Shown: in pieces, positions 12,201 through 23,800 of the stretch | How the letters are laid out: every line of letters begins with the position of its first letter | How positions within the stretch are numbered: the stretch's first letter is position 1 | Source of the DNA: Setaria digitata | Taxonomy: Eukaryota; Nematoda; Chromadorea; Rhabditida; Setariidae | Assembly: GCA_003640385.1 (NCBI GenBank) | Contig: RCAB01000115.1 | Span: forward strand, 62,001-126,000 | Length of the DNA: 64,000 nt | Direction: 5' to 3' | Notes under the pieces: model-generated | Database searches by the model: none | What the model saw: the letters and a program-made list of their open reading frames with translations, nothing else | Told to the model about the DNA's origin: nothing | Made by a program: the position numbers and the translations under genes

Positions 12201-15200
12201 CAAAAAGGAAAATTTATTTCTATCCAAGTTTGTCTTTCAGAATTTTTTTTAGTCAAAATAAAGTTCATTTATTTTAGCTTTATTTTATTCCAGTTGCTTT
12301 TCTTTCCCACTTTCTTCTATACTCATTTCCAGCCTACTTTTTGCAGAATTTTCTCGAAGCTTTTTTCTATCTAAATAGCTTGATGTAGAAACTCATTGAT
12401 TCAGAGACAGTAACCCATCATCTTCCAGGTATTTATTTGCTCTGCAAATTAAAAGAGATCTTGCAATGGGCGAGCTCTTATGCAATGAAAATACGGCTGC
12501 CCTTCTGGCTTCATATATTGTCCAGTCTGATTGTGGTGATTTTGCCCCAGAAGACTATCCCGATGATAGTTATTTGTCAAGTGCTCGTTTTATACCTAAT
12601 CAGAGTGTTGACTTCCAAAGAAAAGTCATGGAAAATCATATGAAATTAATGTATGCATTTTAAAATATTTCAGTCTCCTTGAAGAGAAATATGCAAATTT
12701 GACAATGAGAAAAAAATGTTTTTTTCTTCCTAAAGCGAGATTTTAATAAGAATAAAGTTTCATATGATTATTAACTCCTTGATCCATTACTGAAGCTATA
12801 GCTTAAATTTAGTGATATAATATAAATGATAAAAAAATTAAATTTAGTGATACAAGGATAGAGATAACAAACCACAACATTATGATTGCACTCTACTAAT
12901 AGTTTCGGTTTACTTATCAATGCATTATATAAATAGAAATGCAGAGATTTTTATTATCTCATTTGCATACTTGAAATTTTACAATATAAAAATTGTAGCG
13001 GTATGAGTCCCGGTGAAAGTGATTTGATCCTTCTTGAAACAGCACGACGTTGTGATTACTACGGCGTGAAGTTACACGCTGCCAAGGTATGCTTTACTTA
13101 TTATAAGAACAGCTACAATTATCTTCACAAATAAATATCACGTATCTCTGTCAACAGGAGCTGCTTTACGACTGATATCTTTGAAGGCTTCTTGCATGAA
13201 TCGTTACAATAATTAACCACGTGGATAATAACATTTCTCTTTCTCCAAAAGAATTCTTTGCATTTAGTACCTCCTTGATCTATTACTGAAGTTATAGCTC
13301 AAATTTAGTGACATAAATGTCAAGGATAAAGATAACAAACCACAACTTAATGATTGCAGACTAACATAAAATTCAGTGGATAGTACAGAATTAATTTGTA
13401 TTTCATATTTCAGTTGCCCAATAATGAAGTTTCAGGATGTGGAAGGTACCGACGTAAGTTTAACAATTGCTCATATGGGTATTCGGGTCTTTCATCAACT
13501 TCAGTGCGTTTCTACTTTCTCTTGGGCTAAAATTCGGAAGCTTTCGTTTAAGCGTCGGAAACTGCTGATCAAGTTACACCCTGAGAGCTATGTAAGTCAG
13601 AACCTTCTGAAACAAATTTCTGCATTTCTTTCGATATTCACCACCAAAAGATTTATGTTTATTCACAAAGTTTTCATCATTTATAAATCAAAGAGGATTT
13701 TTGAAAATCAAATTTTTTCAAAGCTAGTTTTGCAGTTTGAAAATTAACTGAGTAAAATATATCCAGTGGCTACTGCGAGACACAGTGTTGCAGGAGATCT
13801 ATGCTTCTTCAGAGCAGATGAAGCAATTACTGATGGAGTAACGATTTAAAAGAGAATTATACAGACTAGAATTTCATACAAGTTATGGGAATTAATTGAA
13901 AAATTTATTGCAGCAGTATTACAAAGAGACGATCGAATTTTTGTTTGAAAGTAGAAATGAGTGCAAAAATTTCTGGAAAAAGTGCGTGGAACATCATACA
14001 TTTTTCCGATGTATTGAAGTATTACCAATGAAAAAAACTCGCGAAGGGCGTTTCTTCAGTAAAGGCTCCGCTTTCAGGTATGTGTTTTGAGTTTCTGTGA
14101 TCACGGTGGTGAGGCTCGTGATACTGTTCTGAGAGTTTACTCCCGAAGTATCAAGGCACTGAAAATATGTTCTTCCTTCATGCATGAACAAGGTTCCTGT
14201 TAAAGTTTCTTTTCTTTTCTTTTCATTTTAGAATAAACTGTCATAGGATTTCATAGGACCTGTTTAGGAATATTATATATTTCTAAATTCAGAATTCACC
14301 GAGAAGCTTTTTTTCCTTTGCAGGTATCAAGGTAGGACTCAAAAACAACTAATTGATTACGTTCGAGAGCATCGAAAACGACGTGAACCGTTTACGAGGT
14401 TAGTGAAATGCAAAAAATTTTTTTGTGGAAATGTTTTAAGAGTGAACAAACAAGAAGAATTGTGACGAACTTTTTTTTTAGGCCAATTAAGTCAGGGCTT
14501 TCATCTTCATCTAATGGTCGATTGTCTCGGCCTGCATTTTTTGATCATCCTGCTTATGCAACGGTAAGCGAACGATCAGTGAATCTGATTGGTTCTCGGA
14601 CACTACCTTCTAGAACTGTACCAGTGCATAGTATGAATGGAGATCGGTCGTTGAGTCGTGGTTCACATGTAAGTAGTCAGAGCCATGGTCGAGAGGCAAG
14701 TCAGCAACCGGTGACAGCAGGTACGATGAATTATTTCCCCGGTGCGGTATCTCTGGGTGGTAGTCATGGTGCCACTACCAGTGTTCGCAGTCATCGCCAC
14801 CGAAGTTCACAGAACTATCCTAATAACAGTAGTGCCGCAGCGGTGAATGGTGAGCGCATGTGTCTGAGTGATATGGAAAGCAATGATGTGTGCTCAATGG
14901 CTGGTGGTGGTACCATGAATTCGCGTTGCAGAGAGCAACTTTCTGATTTTAGATCTCTGCAGTCGTCCACACTTAAGTCTGTAAAAGCAGGAGCAGTAGC
15001 GGTAGCAGGTAACTCAGGTAATGTCGCTGATGCATCAGATAATGATACCATCACGTCAGTATCGCTGCCTAATGTGCTTGGTGATGATGTACAAGTTGTT
15101 TGTCGTGAATTTGAGCTTAAATGTGAATGCCCGCCTAAGTCAGCATCTGGTGACAATTTCCTGGAGTTGCAACAACCACCCCGTGACTATGACAATATTA

Positions 15201-17215
15201 GCGAAGGTTCCTACAAGTTATCTGATAATGAACTGCGATCAGCACACTCCGATGTCCAGGCTATTCCTATGAATCCTGTTTATGCGACTACTTTCACGGC
15301 CAAACGTGTTGGTAACGTTATTGTCAAAAAGGTCGTCTCAAACACACGTTCTACGCCAAATACTACAGATGATGAGGATCCTTATGGAGAAAAACGGTTC
15401 GGTAGTGGGAGGAAAGTAATGGCAAGAAACATTCAACAAGAGGCTCCAGGTTCTTCTAAAGGCAGTCTAACTGAAACTGGCAGTGTAGGTTCCCATCGAC
15501 GATTCTACGTTGAAAAAAGGCATCCCTCGTCTGCACCAGCTTCATATGCAGAATATCCGTTGCACCAAAAATTGGTACCTATCGAGATCGACGGTCCAAA
15601 TGTTAATCTAGATGAGCACAGGAGACTAAGCAGTAAAAAAGAGATGAGCAGAACTTCAAAGGTACCTGCTGCACCGTGCACTGCCGTTCATAGACCTATG
15701 AAGTCAAACCGGTGGCCCACAACCAGTGAACTTCAACCTGTTTCTTCACAACCTAAGGAAATACAACCGAAAAATTCAAAAATTGTGTATACATCGAAAG
15801 GTACTATCTTGCAGAGGCCAAAGATAATTCCAGATGAGGATAGCCCAGCTCACAGTGAGAACATTTACAGTAATGTTAGCCTCAGTCATGCTCCAGATAA
15901 CAGTCAGAGTTATATGACAATAGCTCAACCGCAACAAACTCCCAAAACTTATGGTGCTGTTGGACCATTGCCGGGTAAAGTTATATCCAAAGAGAATTTG
16001 GTAATTACTCCAGAAGGTTATCGAGAACGAAAACCGAAGCCGGTGGTTCCTCCGAAACCGAGGAACCTTGCTGGCAGTTCAGAAGCTGGTTTCACAGACT
16101 CAATTTCTATTTCCAGCACATCGGAGTCAAAACCGAACCATCCGGTAGTAAACCTTCAAAAAGAAACATTTCTTCCATCCTTGACGGCAACAACAAGTGT
16201 TCGTGAACTGAACCGTCCAGCCCTGATTTCGGTACAAAGTGAGGATCATCCGGAAATTCAGAAGTGTCATCTCTTCAACAGCGATATTCCGTATGTATTA
16301 ACAATGCGTAATATATCCACTGAAGTGTGCGCTGAAGGCTCTTTTTCAACTTTCAAAGATACCAGTAATAGAAACACAGTTTCAGAAGCACTAGCCAATA
16401 CTGTAGAGAGTAGTAACGTGCATAGGTCACTATCAGGCTCACGCAGTCCAGACAGCCTGAGAAGAAGAAAATCTTTAGATCTGGTACCTAAAAAACGATT
16501 ACCATCACCAAGTAACTTCTCTTCTCAAGATCATTCTTTATCACCTTCCACTCCCGATTCTGGAGATGTTTTGGAGTACTTGCTACGAAGACGAAATGTA
16601 GAGAAGTCTGCAATTGCGAAACGTGGTCGTCGTGGAGATCCACGTAGGCAAACTCAACCTGTTCGTTTTAATATTCCGCCGAGTACGAAAACCGAACGAC
16701 AACAAATTTCTGCTGTTTCACAACCTAATTTAAATGGCGGTGATGAAGAAGCATTATACGTGGTAGATGATGGCAGTGAAAGACATCAAAGGACGATGGA
16801 AGATGTAAAAGAGAATGATGGCACATTTAAAAGTATAAATTTTGATTTTAATACCGAAACAGAAGTGGGACGATGTTCGGGAACTGGAAAAGAGGAAGAA
16901 GAACATGCGACAAGAAAGGAAACAACTATCCCTCAAAGTGATCTGACCGATCCGAACAATGCTGATGATTTTCCACCTCCACCACCACCTCCTCCACCAT
17001 TAACGGTTAGTTTGAAACAGCCGATGGATTCAGTGTCATCACAGCCAGTCACTGAAGCGTGCATGAAAGAAACTGTCGAGACTCTACCTTACGCAGATGA
17101 ATCTGCTTCTTCTCGAACGTCCTGCGCTTCCAAAGATGAAATCAACGATAAAACTCCACCATCATCGTCATCAACTCTGAGAACGCCGACCGGTGTCTTA
17201 TGGACTGACTTCTAG
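9211..17215 (+). CDS. FARP (frm): FARP-type FERM protein, FERM-FA plus long tail form
   Basis: Ten exons give 1282 residues: 9211-9245, 11405-11549, 11735-11839, 11964-12088, 12429-12650, 12999-13086, 13436-13591, 13914-14077, 14324-14398, 14482-17215. All junctions are GT/AG and in phase. The FERM domain (about residues 30-330) contains FARP-like stretches such as EEYTRYLFALQIKRDL, FSWAKIRKLSFKRRK and ESRNECKNFWKKCVEHHTFF. The FERM-adjacent segment GRTQKQLIDYVREH follows. The last exon adds about 910 residues of Ser/Pro-rich tail with a nine-proline run near 16975-17000. FERM domains bind membrane proteins and phosphoinositides at the cortex; vertebrate FARPs act at synapses and in Rac/Cdc42 signalling. 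The ATG at 9211 sits 37 bases after an acceptor. The stop precedes the DH-PH-PH exons of the same family, so this is probably one isoform of a longer gene. Confidence 0.93.
9902..9950. repeat. Pyrimidine (TC/TTTC) microsatellite
   Basis: A run of TC dinucleotides passes into TTTC tetranucleotides within the first intron of the FARP gene. It is a low-complexity tract likely to vary in length between individuals. Confidence 0.85.
12775..13358. repeat. Intronic direct repeat flanking a FARP exon
   Basis: Positions 12775-12890 and 13271-13358 share a common sequence starting CTCCTTGAT and ending TGATTGCA, with substitutions and a 30-base internal duplication in the first copy. The copies lie in the introns on either side of the 88-nt exon 12999-13086. 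Homologous repeats around one exon can promote exon loss or duplication. Confidence 0.8.
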
Positions 17216-17633
17216 ACCACTATGTTCTTGTGCTGAACTGTGAAGCTTGGCTCTCCTAAACATTCAAAATTTGGAAAAAATGCAAGTGTGTGAAGTTAGC
17301 CGCTAGTATTGTACTGCGAAAAAAGTTCAGAATGGAATTTCATAGAATGAGGCATTTTGTAAAATAATTGAATTGATTTATTATCAAAGATCATGCCGCC
17401 TTTTCCATCCTTTTTTTTTGCTGATTCACTGAGTACATTAGGCTTCAGTTTCACTAACCAGGTTTTTTGTGCATGTAATTAATCATTTATGCTGGCATGA
17501 AATCAACTCTGAGTAAAATCATTTTAGACTCAACAAGCTAATTAAAAAAGAGATGGAAGATTTTGGATTCAAAAATCCTTGAATCCGAAAACCAGAAATA
17601 TTATTGTTTTCTTCAATTTCAAAGTTTGCAAGT

Positions 17634-17812
17634 AATAAAAGTTTTGTAAGGAAAAAATAGTCAGAAACTTGAAACTTTCACTTTCGTATGCTACAATTGC
17701 TATCTTAAAGCTTTTAAATGTTAGCTGTTGCTTCTCATGCTATTAATTCTTACGTGAATCTTTTCATCAACATGCTCAGAAAGCTTGTCTGACAAGTATC
17801 CAAAACAATAAA
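17634..17812 (+). terminator. Candidate poly(A) signals for the FERM-only form
   Basis: AATAAA occurs at 17634-17639 and 17807-17812, about 420 and 590 bases after the stop at 17215. Either could end a short transcript without the DH-PH exons. The hexamer is common in AT-rich DNA, so this is only consistent with such a transcript. Confidence 0.4.
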
Positions 17813-17877
17813 GAATGGATGAATTGGGCAGATTAATCATTCAAATAATATTCAGTAAATGCCATTTTCCATTGTTT

Positions 17878-17933
17878 CTATTGTTGTTGTTGTTATTATT
17901 ATTATTATTGTTGTTATTGTTGTTGTTTCTGCT
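17878..17933. repeat. TTG/TTA trinucleotide microsatellite
   Basis: Uninterrupted alternation of TTG and TTA triplets in non-coding sequence downstream of the FARP tail exon. Confidence 0.9.
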
Positions 17934-20833
17934 ATTGTCACTGTTGCTTGTCTCTTGAAAATCAATAATTCATCACAGCTTTTCGCTTAATTTCAATTGC
18001 CATAAAGTGGAAAATCCTCTGTGCAACACATCTTATCTTTGCTAATTAATAATCATTAGTGTTCTTATTGTCTAGAGACTGTATCAATGATGTTGATAGC
18101 TGAACGTTAACTCTGCTGCTTCTGTGTGCTTCCGTTTTTAAAATACATAGTACGTCTTTACTCCATGTTCGGGTATTCCAACCTGCAGTGCTATTATTTG
18201 GGCGAGAAAGAGAAAAGCATATCAGTTTGATAAATCTGATCTGGAAATGACATTTCCAATATTAAAATCTTTATTTCCGAGCAGATGAACTTGGAAGAGT
18301 TTAAAAATAAATTTCAGAAGTCAGTTGATGTTCTTACTTTTTGTTCTATTTCACTAGCAGACTTAAGTCTTTGTAAACAATTACATCCATAAATTAAAAT
18401 TTAATGCGTCCCAGTTTCACTTATTAATTTTTAATTTCTTGAACCACTGAAAACCGCTACTGCTTCTGCCATATGTAGCAGAATGAGAGATAATTTTAAA
18501 AAGGGAAAGAGTAGCAGAGAAATAAATAGAAGTACCGCGAATTCGAAACTTTCATCAGTGATGTCCACCAAAGATGTTGTACAAGGAAATGTGTTATTGT
18601 CTTAATTTAATGAACACGCAATATGTATAGTTGCTGTCTACATACTGCTATCTTTCGTTATAAGTTTAAATTGCCTATTAGTACTTAAAAACAACTAAAC
18701 GATTGTCTTTTTGTTTTTCTGAAGATATTCAATGTTATTTGTCAAGGAAAACAAAGAATATTTTTCTCAACGACTGATAGAAATATATGAATAAAATACT
18801 TTCCCCAACTTCGTAAATTTCTCGGAATTTTATTGCTGCTTACTTTTCTATCAATTCCTTCAAATTTCAATTACCTAAGGAATCATAAGTTCAAACTAAT
18901 GGCGACTGCTAACTAATTGATTGATAACCGCTTTCAAATATTCTGCAGTTTTCCATTTTCAAACTAATTTCGCGTTGGAAAAATCACATCTCGGAAACTG
19001 AGAAGCCAATTTCTTGAAGCTTCCCTTTAATTTAAAAAAATAAAAACAAAATTAATAAAATATTGAAAAAAGATTTCAGGAATTAATTTATTCCTCACTA
19101 ATTTAGTTATTCTAGATTGTATTGAAAAAAAAAAAAAAAAAAAATTGACTGAAGAAGTTGGCGGTATTAATATGCAAATTCTTACTTAACTGGCTTCACT
19201 AATCAAATTGTCAGAATTTTGTTTGATGGCGATGATAAAATATTATGAATACTTAGATTTAATTCTTCCCAAATTTTCCTTGCCGCTGGAGAAGTCTGTT
19301 TGTCTTTCTTGATTTTTAAATCATTGCAACCGAGACCGATTCTTAGAAAGATGAATTTTGCAAATTTTAATAAATTAAAGTCTAAATTGAAACCTAAACT
19401 TAAATTTCTGTTTAAACTTATTTAAAGTCATTGATTTGTTGATGCAAGTGGTAAGCAGTGATTAGTTAAGGAATTCATTCACTAAAAATTTTTTTACTGA
19501 TGCAAAATAAAAAATTCAAATTTTTAATTTTAATTGGTGCTTCTGTTGATTATTAAAAATTTTTGATTCCTGGCAATACATTGGTCATTTTTTTACACGT
19601 AATACTATTTTGTAATGTATTCATTTACTCATACAGGTCTTTCTTATATATTCGTGTACTGTTTTCTAGTTTAATCGTTATTCTTTTGCTGTTCCATTCG
19701 TTTGAAGAAAAAAGAAGTAATTTTATTCTGTTTGTTTTAAAACTTTTTTGAATTTTATTCCAATTTAATTTTAGCTATAGACAAGTGTTTCTAAAAATGC
19801 TTTTCGAAAATTTCGATTCACTAAAACTTAAAAATCGAGTGAAATAATTTATATAAGTGTCGTAATTCATTATCAGTGTCCTAAACTCTACGTTTCGCCA
19901 TTGCCAATTGGCCTATGCCATTAACAGAATTTAATAAATAGTATCAAAATTCTCCAAACAACCGGCCAATTATATATTCTCGAAATTATCTATTATTTGA
20001 TTAATTTCCACAAACACTGCATTACTTTTTGCTTGGGGAAGTGGCCTTTATACTATCTTTAACAACACCATTGCATGCCTACGTTTGGATTTCATGCATA
20101 CTAAGTCAGGCGGAATTTTCTCATAAAATTATTTTGAATAATTTTAGCTTGTTTGCTTTAATCTTTCTGCAATTGCACTGTTGTCATATTGCTCGTTTTG
20201 CTGACAAAATCAACACGAAATTCAGTTTCTTTTTTCTTCACTTTGTTTATAAATTATTTCCCAAAACATTATTCTTTTGAATGACAGTTTCGTAGAAAAT
20301 AAAACTATTATACGACAGTGATAAGTGTTTTTTTAGCTATTCACTTCAAGCCATTGATCGGTTCTTCCCTTCAGATTCTCAAAGTTTCATGTCTTTTTGC
20401 CAAAAGTTATTTGTATTACTTTTTTTTTTTACTAGCTAACATCTTAATTCAATAAGGTTAGACTGTTTCTGGTTAATTGATCACTTCCCGGCGCGCAAAA
20501 GATGTTTTCAAAAAATGAGAAATTTAACTGGAATTCAAATTTGAGTCATAAAATTTATTAACTTTTAACTAACCTCTGTCCAGTTTGATGATAAATTGCA
20601 AAATCATAATAAAGAATCTAACTGAACCATACAATTGATTTTTGACAATGATTTTTCTATGATTCGCCTAGCTGAAGACTCTAAAACGGCAGATAGCAGT
20701 TTATCTTCTGTTGTGATTAGATATCACAGTTGTTGCTTTAGTTGATGCCCTTCTTGCAGAAATCAAATGCTGGGAATCCCTTTGTTTTCTTTTCTCACAA
20801 ATTTCTGGTTGGTGTCTAAGTAAATTGTTTCAG

Positions 20834-23800
20834 TGTCGCATGATCAAAATGCAAATTCGGATATTGAAAATTCATCAGTTCGTATGTCAAAAGTTGCCAG
20901 ACAAAGCATCAATTCATCATTTTCTATCACTCATAATAATTCTATCGACACCCCACTGGACCGAACACAGTATTTAATTTTGCTGCTAAATTTTAACAAA
21001 ATTGGCTTATTTTAAATTTCTCACTAGCAGGTTTTCTTTCAGGATAACCTGAAAGCTGCGAAGGTACTACTTATTGATAGTTTTCGTTGAAATTGTGTAG
21101 ATGAATTGTTAAAATCGAGTCTTTCTTTTATTTTCTATAATTATACAATTTGACAGGACAGTTAAATCCATCTCAGATGTCGAGTCTAAGCGGACTACTT
21201 CAGCACTGCTAAACGAGTCAAGCGATAGTGGTGCAATAACACTTTCTGATGAAGATTCAAAATCTTTAAGACCAAGTAAATTTTAGAAAATCAGCAAATT
21301 TCTTACTCTTCTGAGACTGGAAGAATGAAGTGAAATTTTTTGTTTTAGGGATAGGCGAAAGGAATCATCTGCCCTGTGGAATGGTAAGTAGTGAAAATCC
21401 CGTCAGACAATCCGTGCTGGAAACATATTCCAAGCAGATTGATTGGCATCTTTTCATGCAAAGGGTAAGATTATATAACTTTATTGAATAAGCTTAATTA
21501 ACAAATAAACTCTATCCAGCTCAAACAAAAGATATATGTGGTGATTTTGTTTGATAAACTTAATTAACTGTAAGTTGCATCAATTGTGATACTGTGCTTT
21601 ATAAGTGGAATTACTTCAAATTACTTTCAGACAGTGAATCCGAAATGTTTTGATGTACTCAAGGATATTGTGATGCTTGAGCGAACGGCCGTTTTTGACT
21701 TGAAAATTCTTACACAGGTTGCTTATCGCATTTGTTTTTTTCACTTTTATTAACAGCTCGGCATGGTTTACCAAGTACTTGTCATATCACATTGGCAGTA
21801 TCAGTTATCTCTCTAGTTATGTCGCACAAGTCATACATGTATCTAATCTTTTGTAAAATGTTGTTAGTTAAATTTTAAATATCTGGAATGAGCACCATTT
21901 ATTTCTGCACGAAATATCCTTGTAGGGAACGATGAAGGATGGAAGTATTTGGCGTTACTGATTATGGATCACTTCTGCTTCTGATGCTTGTGCTTTATCC
22001 AAGTGTACTAGATGCGAATTGACTTTTAGACAATTGCACTTGTTTCAGGATTTTTATCAAATAGTACCGGAGGAAGCTTTATCATGTGGAAGAGCGCTAG
22101 TTGATTTGTTCGTTAATTTGAACTCCCTTCAGGGATTCCATCATCATCATCTCAACACACTTGAGATTATCCTCAACAATTGGTACAATATCTTTCTCGG
22201 TCCAGCAATCATGACTGGTTATGAAAGTTTTAAAGAAATTGAAACTCTGACAAATTTGCACTTTAAGTGGGAGGACTAACATTGGATTTTTCAAGTTATA
22301 TGAGGTCGACCTGAAGAAAAACAAGCTTTTTCTTGAGGGATTCTGAAGCTTGCTAGTGTTTAGATCGAATTTCTACAGGGAGAATCGCTTACAAAGCACC
22401 ACTGCAGAACGACCACGGATCGGGGATCTTCTGCTCTGTTCAGTACACAATGCCTTACAATATTATCGGTCAGTTTCTCCCATTCCTTATATTCATTTGA
22501 GCATTACAACATTATTCATTTATATGAAGTATGTATCCTGACTACGAGCAAATAGATATTCGAATCTATTCATTAGGTTTGTTCAGTAGGAATTAATTAA
22601 TTGCAAAAGTTTCGGCAGTATTGGTGCTGCCGTTGTTTTAACACTAATGTAACACTCTTACATGGGCTAGCCTATTTTCCTTCCAGAGCTCTCATTTAGT
22701 CAACTTTTAAATTTCAATGATCTCTATGACTTATGCTCTCCCTTCTTTTCCTATAATCAGCAATACTTTGTGGAAGAAATTCCAATGAACGTATTGAAAT
22801 ATCTGATTCATACGCATAGTAGTAATGTTTTCCTAAAATTCAGAATTCAAATTATCATCGTTTAAATAATTACTTGTATATTGTTATCTTGCTGATTGCT
22901 TAAGGTAATGAAAACGAAAATATCTATTTCGAGAATGGTATTGATTTCTTATTCATTTCTTCTTCTGAGTTTCAGAAAATTTGTATCAAACTCACCAATT
23001 TATTTGGCAGCTGTCGATGAATTAACTCATGCTAATAATACTTTTGCTGATTCCCTGTACAACTTGCAAATGATGAATTTCTACTGTTGCAGTATTAATT
23101 TCTTGATATTGAAAGTTATACATCGTATGGTTGTATGGCAGAATGTAAGTGTTCAAATAAACGGCACTTTTTATAGAACACACAAACCTATTGCTGAATT
23201 TTAAAATAAGTGTAATTTTATATTTTATAATTAAGCTACTTGGAAGGATGGTAGCAGCACTCCTGGAAGAAAATAATGAAGCTGAAATTGCATCACAACT
23301 TAATAGCTGTCGAGTTGCTGTTGAAAAGGTCGACAAAATTTATTGCTTATTTAATATTTTTAATATTTTGTTTATTTAACAGTATAGTCATTTGTATTTT
23401 AATTTTTTTTTTAACTTGGGAATCACCGAGAAGGATTTTTAATGTTATCGATGTTTTTATTATTTCATTTAAAAAAAAAAACCATTTATTTAGGTTGCTT
23501 CTTTTAACGCTGAGAAAAAATCAACATTCGAAGGATTAGTTCATTTCACGAAGTTCGTTGAGCTTGGAAATGATCTGAATATTGTTGATGGATTGATTGA
23601 TCCAAATCGAGTAATGCTTGCATTTTCAAGCAAACCAAACGCACCCAAAATTTTGTGCACTGTGCACAATCCGCGTATCTGAATTGAGAATCATTTTTTT
23701 TTATATATTTAATGAATTTTCTACCCTTTACATCAGTGAATATTAGTTAGCATAACCTTTGAGATTTTTCTGTGGTCTCTNGTGCACTGTGCACAATCCG

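Larger units (their letters stand above)
17216..20833 (+). other. Region between the FARP tail exon and the DH-PH exons
   Basis: This is 3' UTR of the FERM-only form and/or intron of the long form. No coding exon with family similarity was found. It contains a TTG/TTA trinucleotide microsatellite and a poly-A run near 19125-19144. Confidence 0.6.

Noticed and set aside
21043..21063. 21-nt candidate microexon before the DH domain
   Set aside because: The preceding exon ends in phase 2, and including this segment creates an immediate stop.
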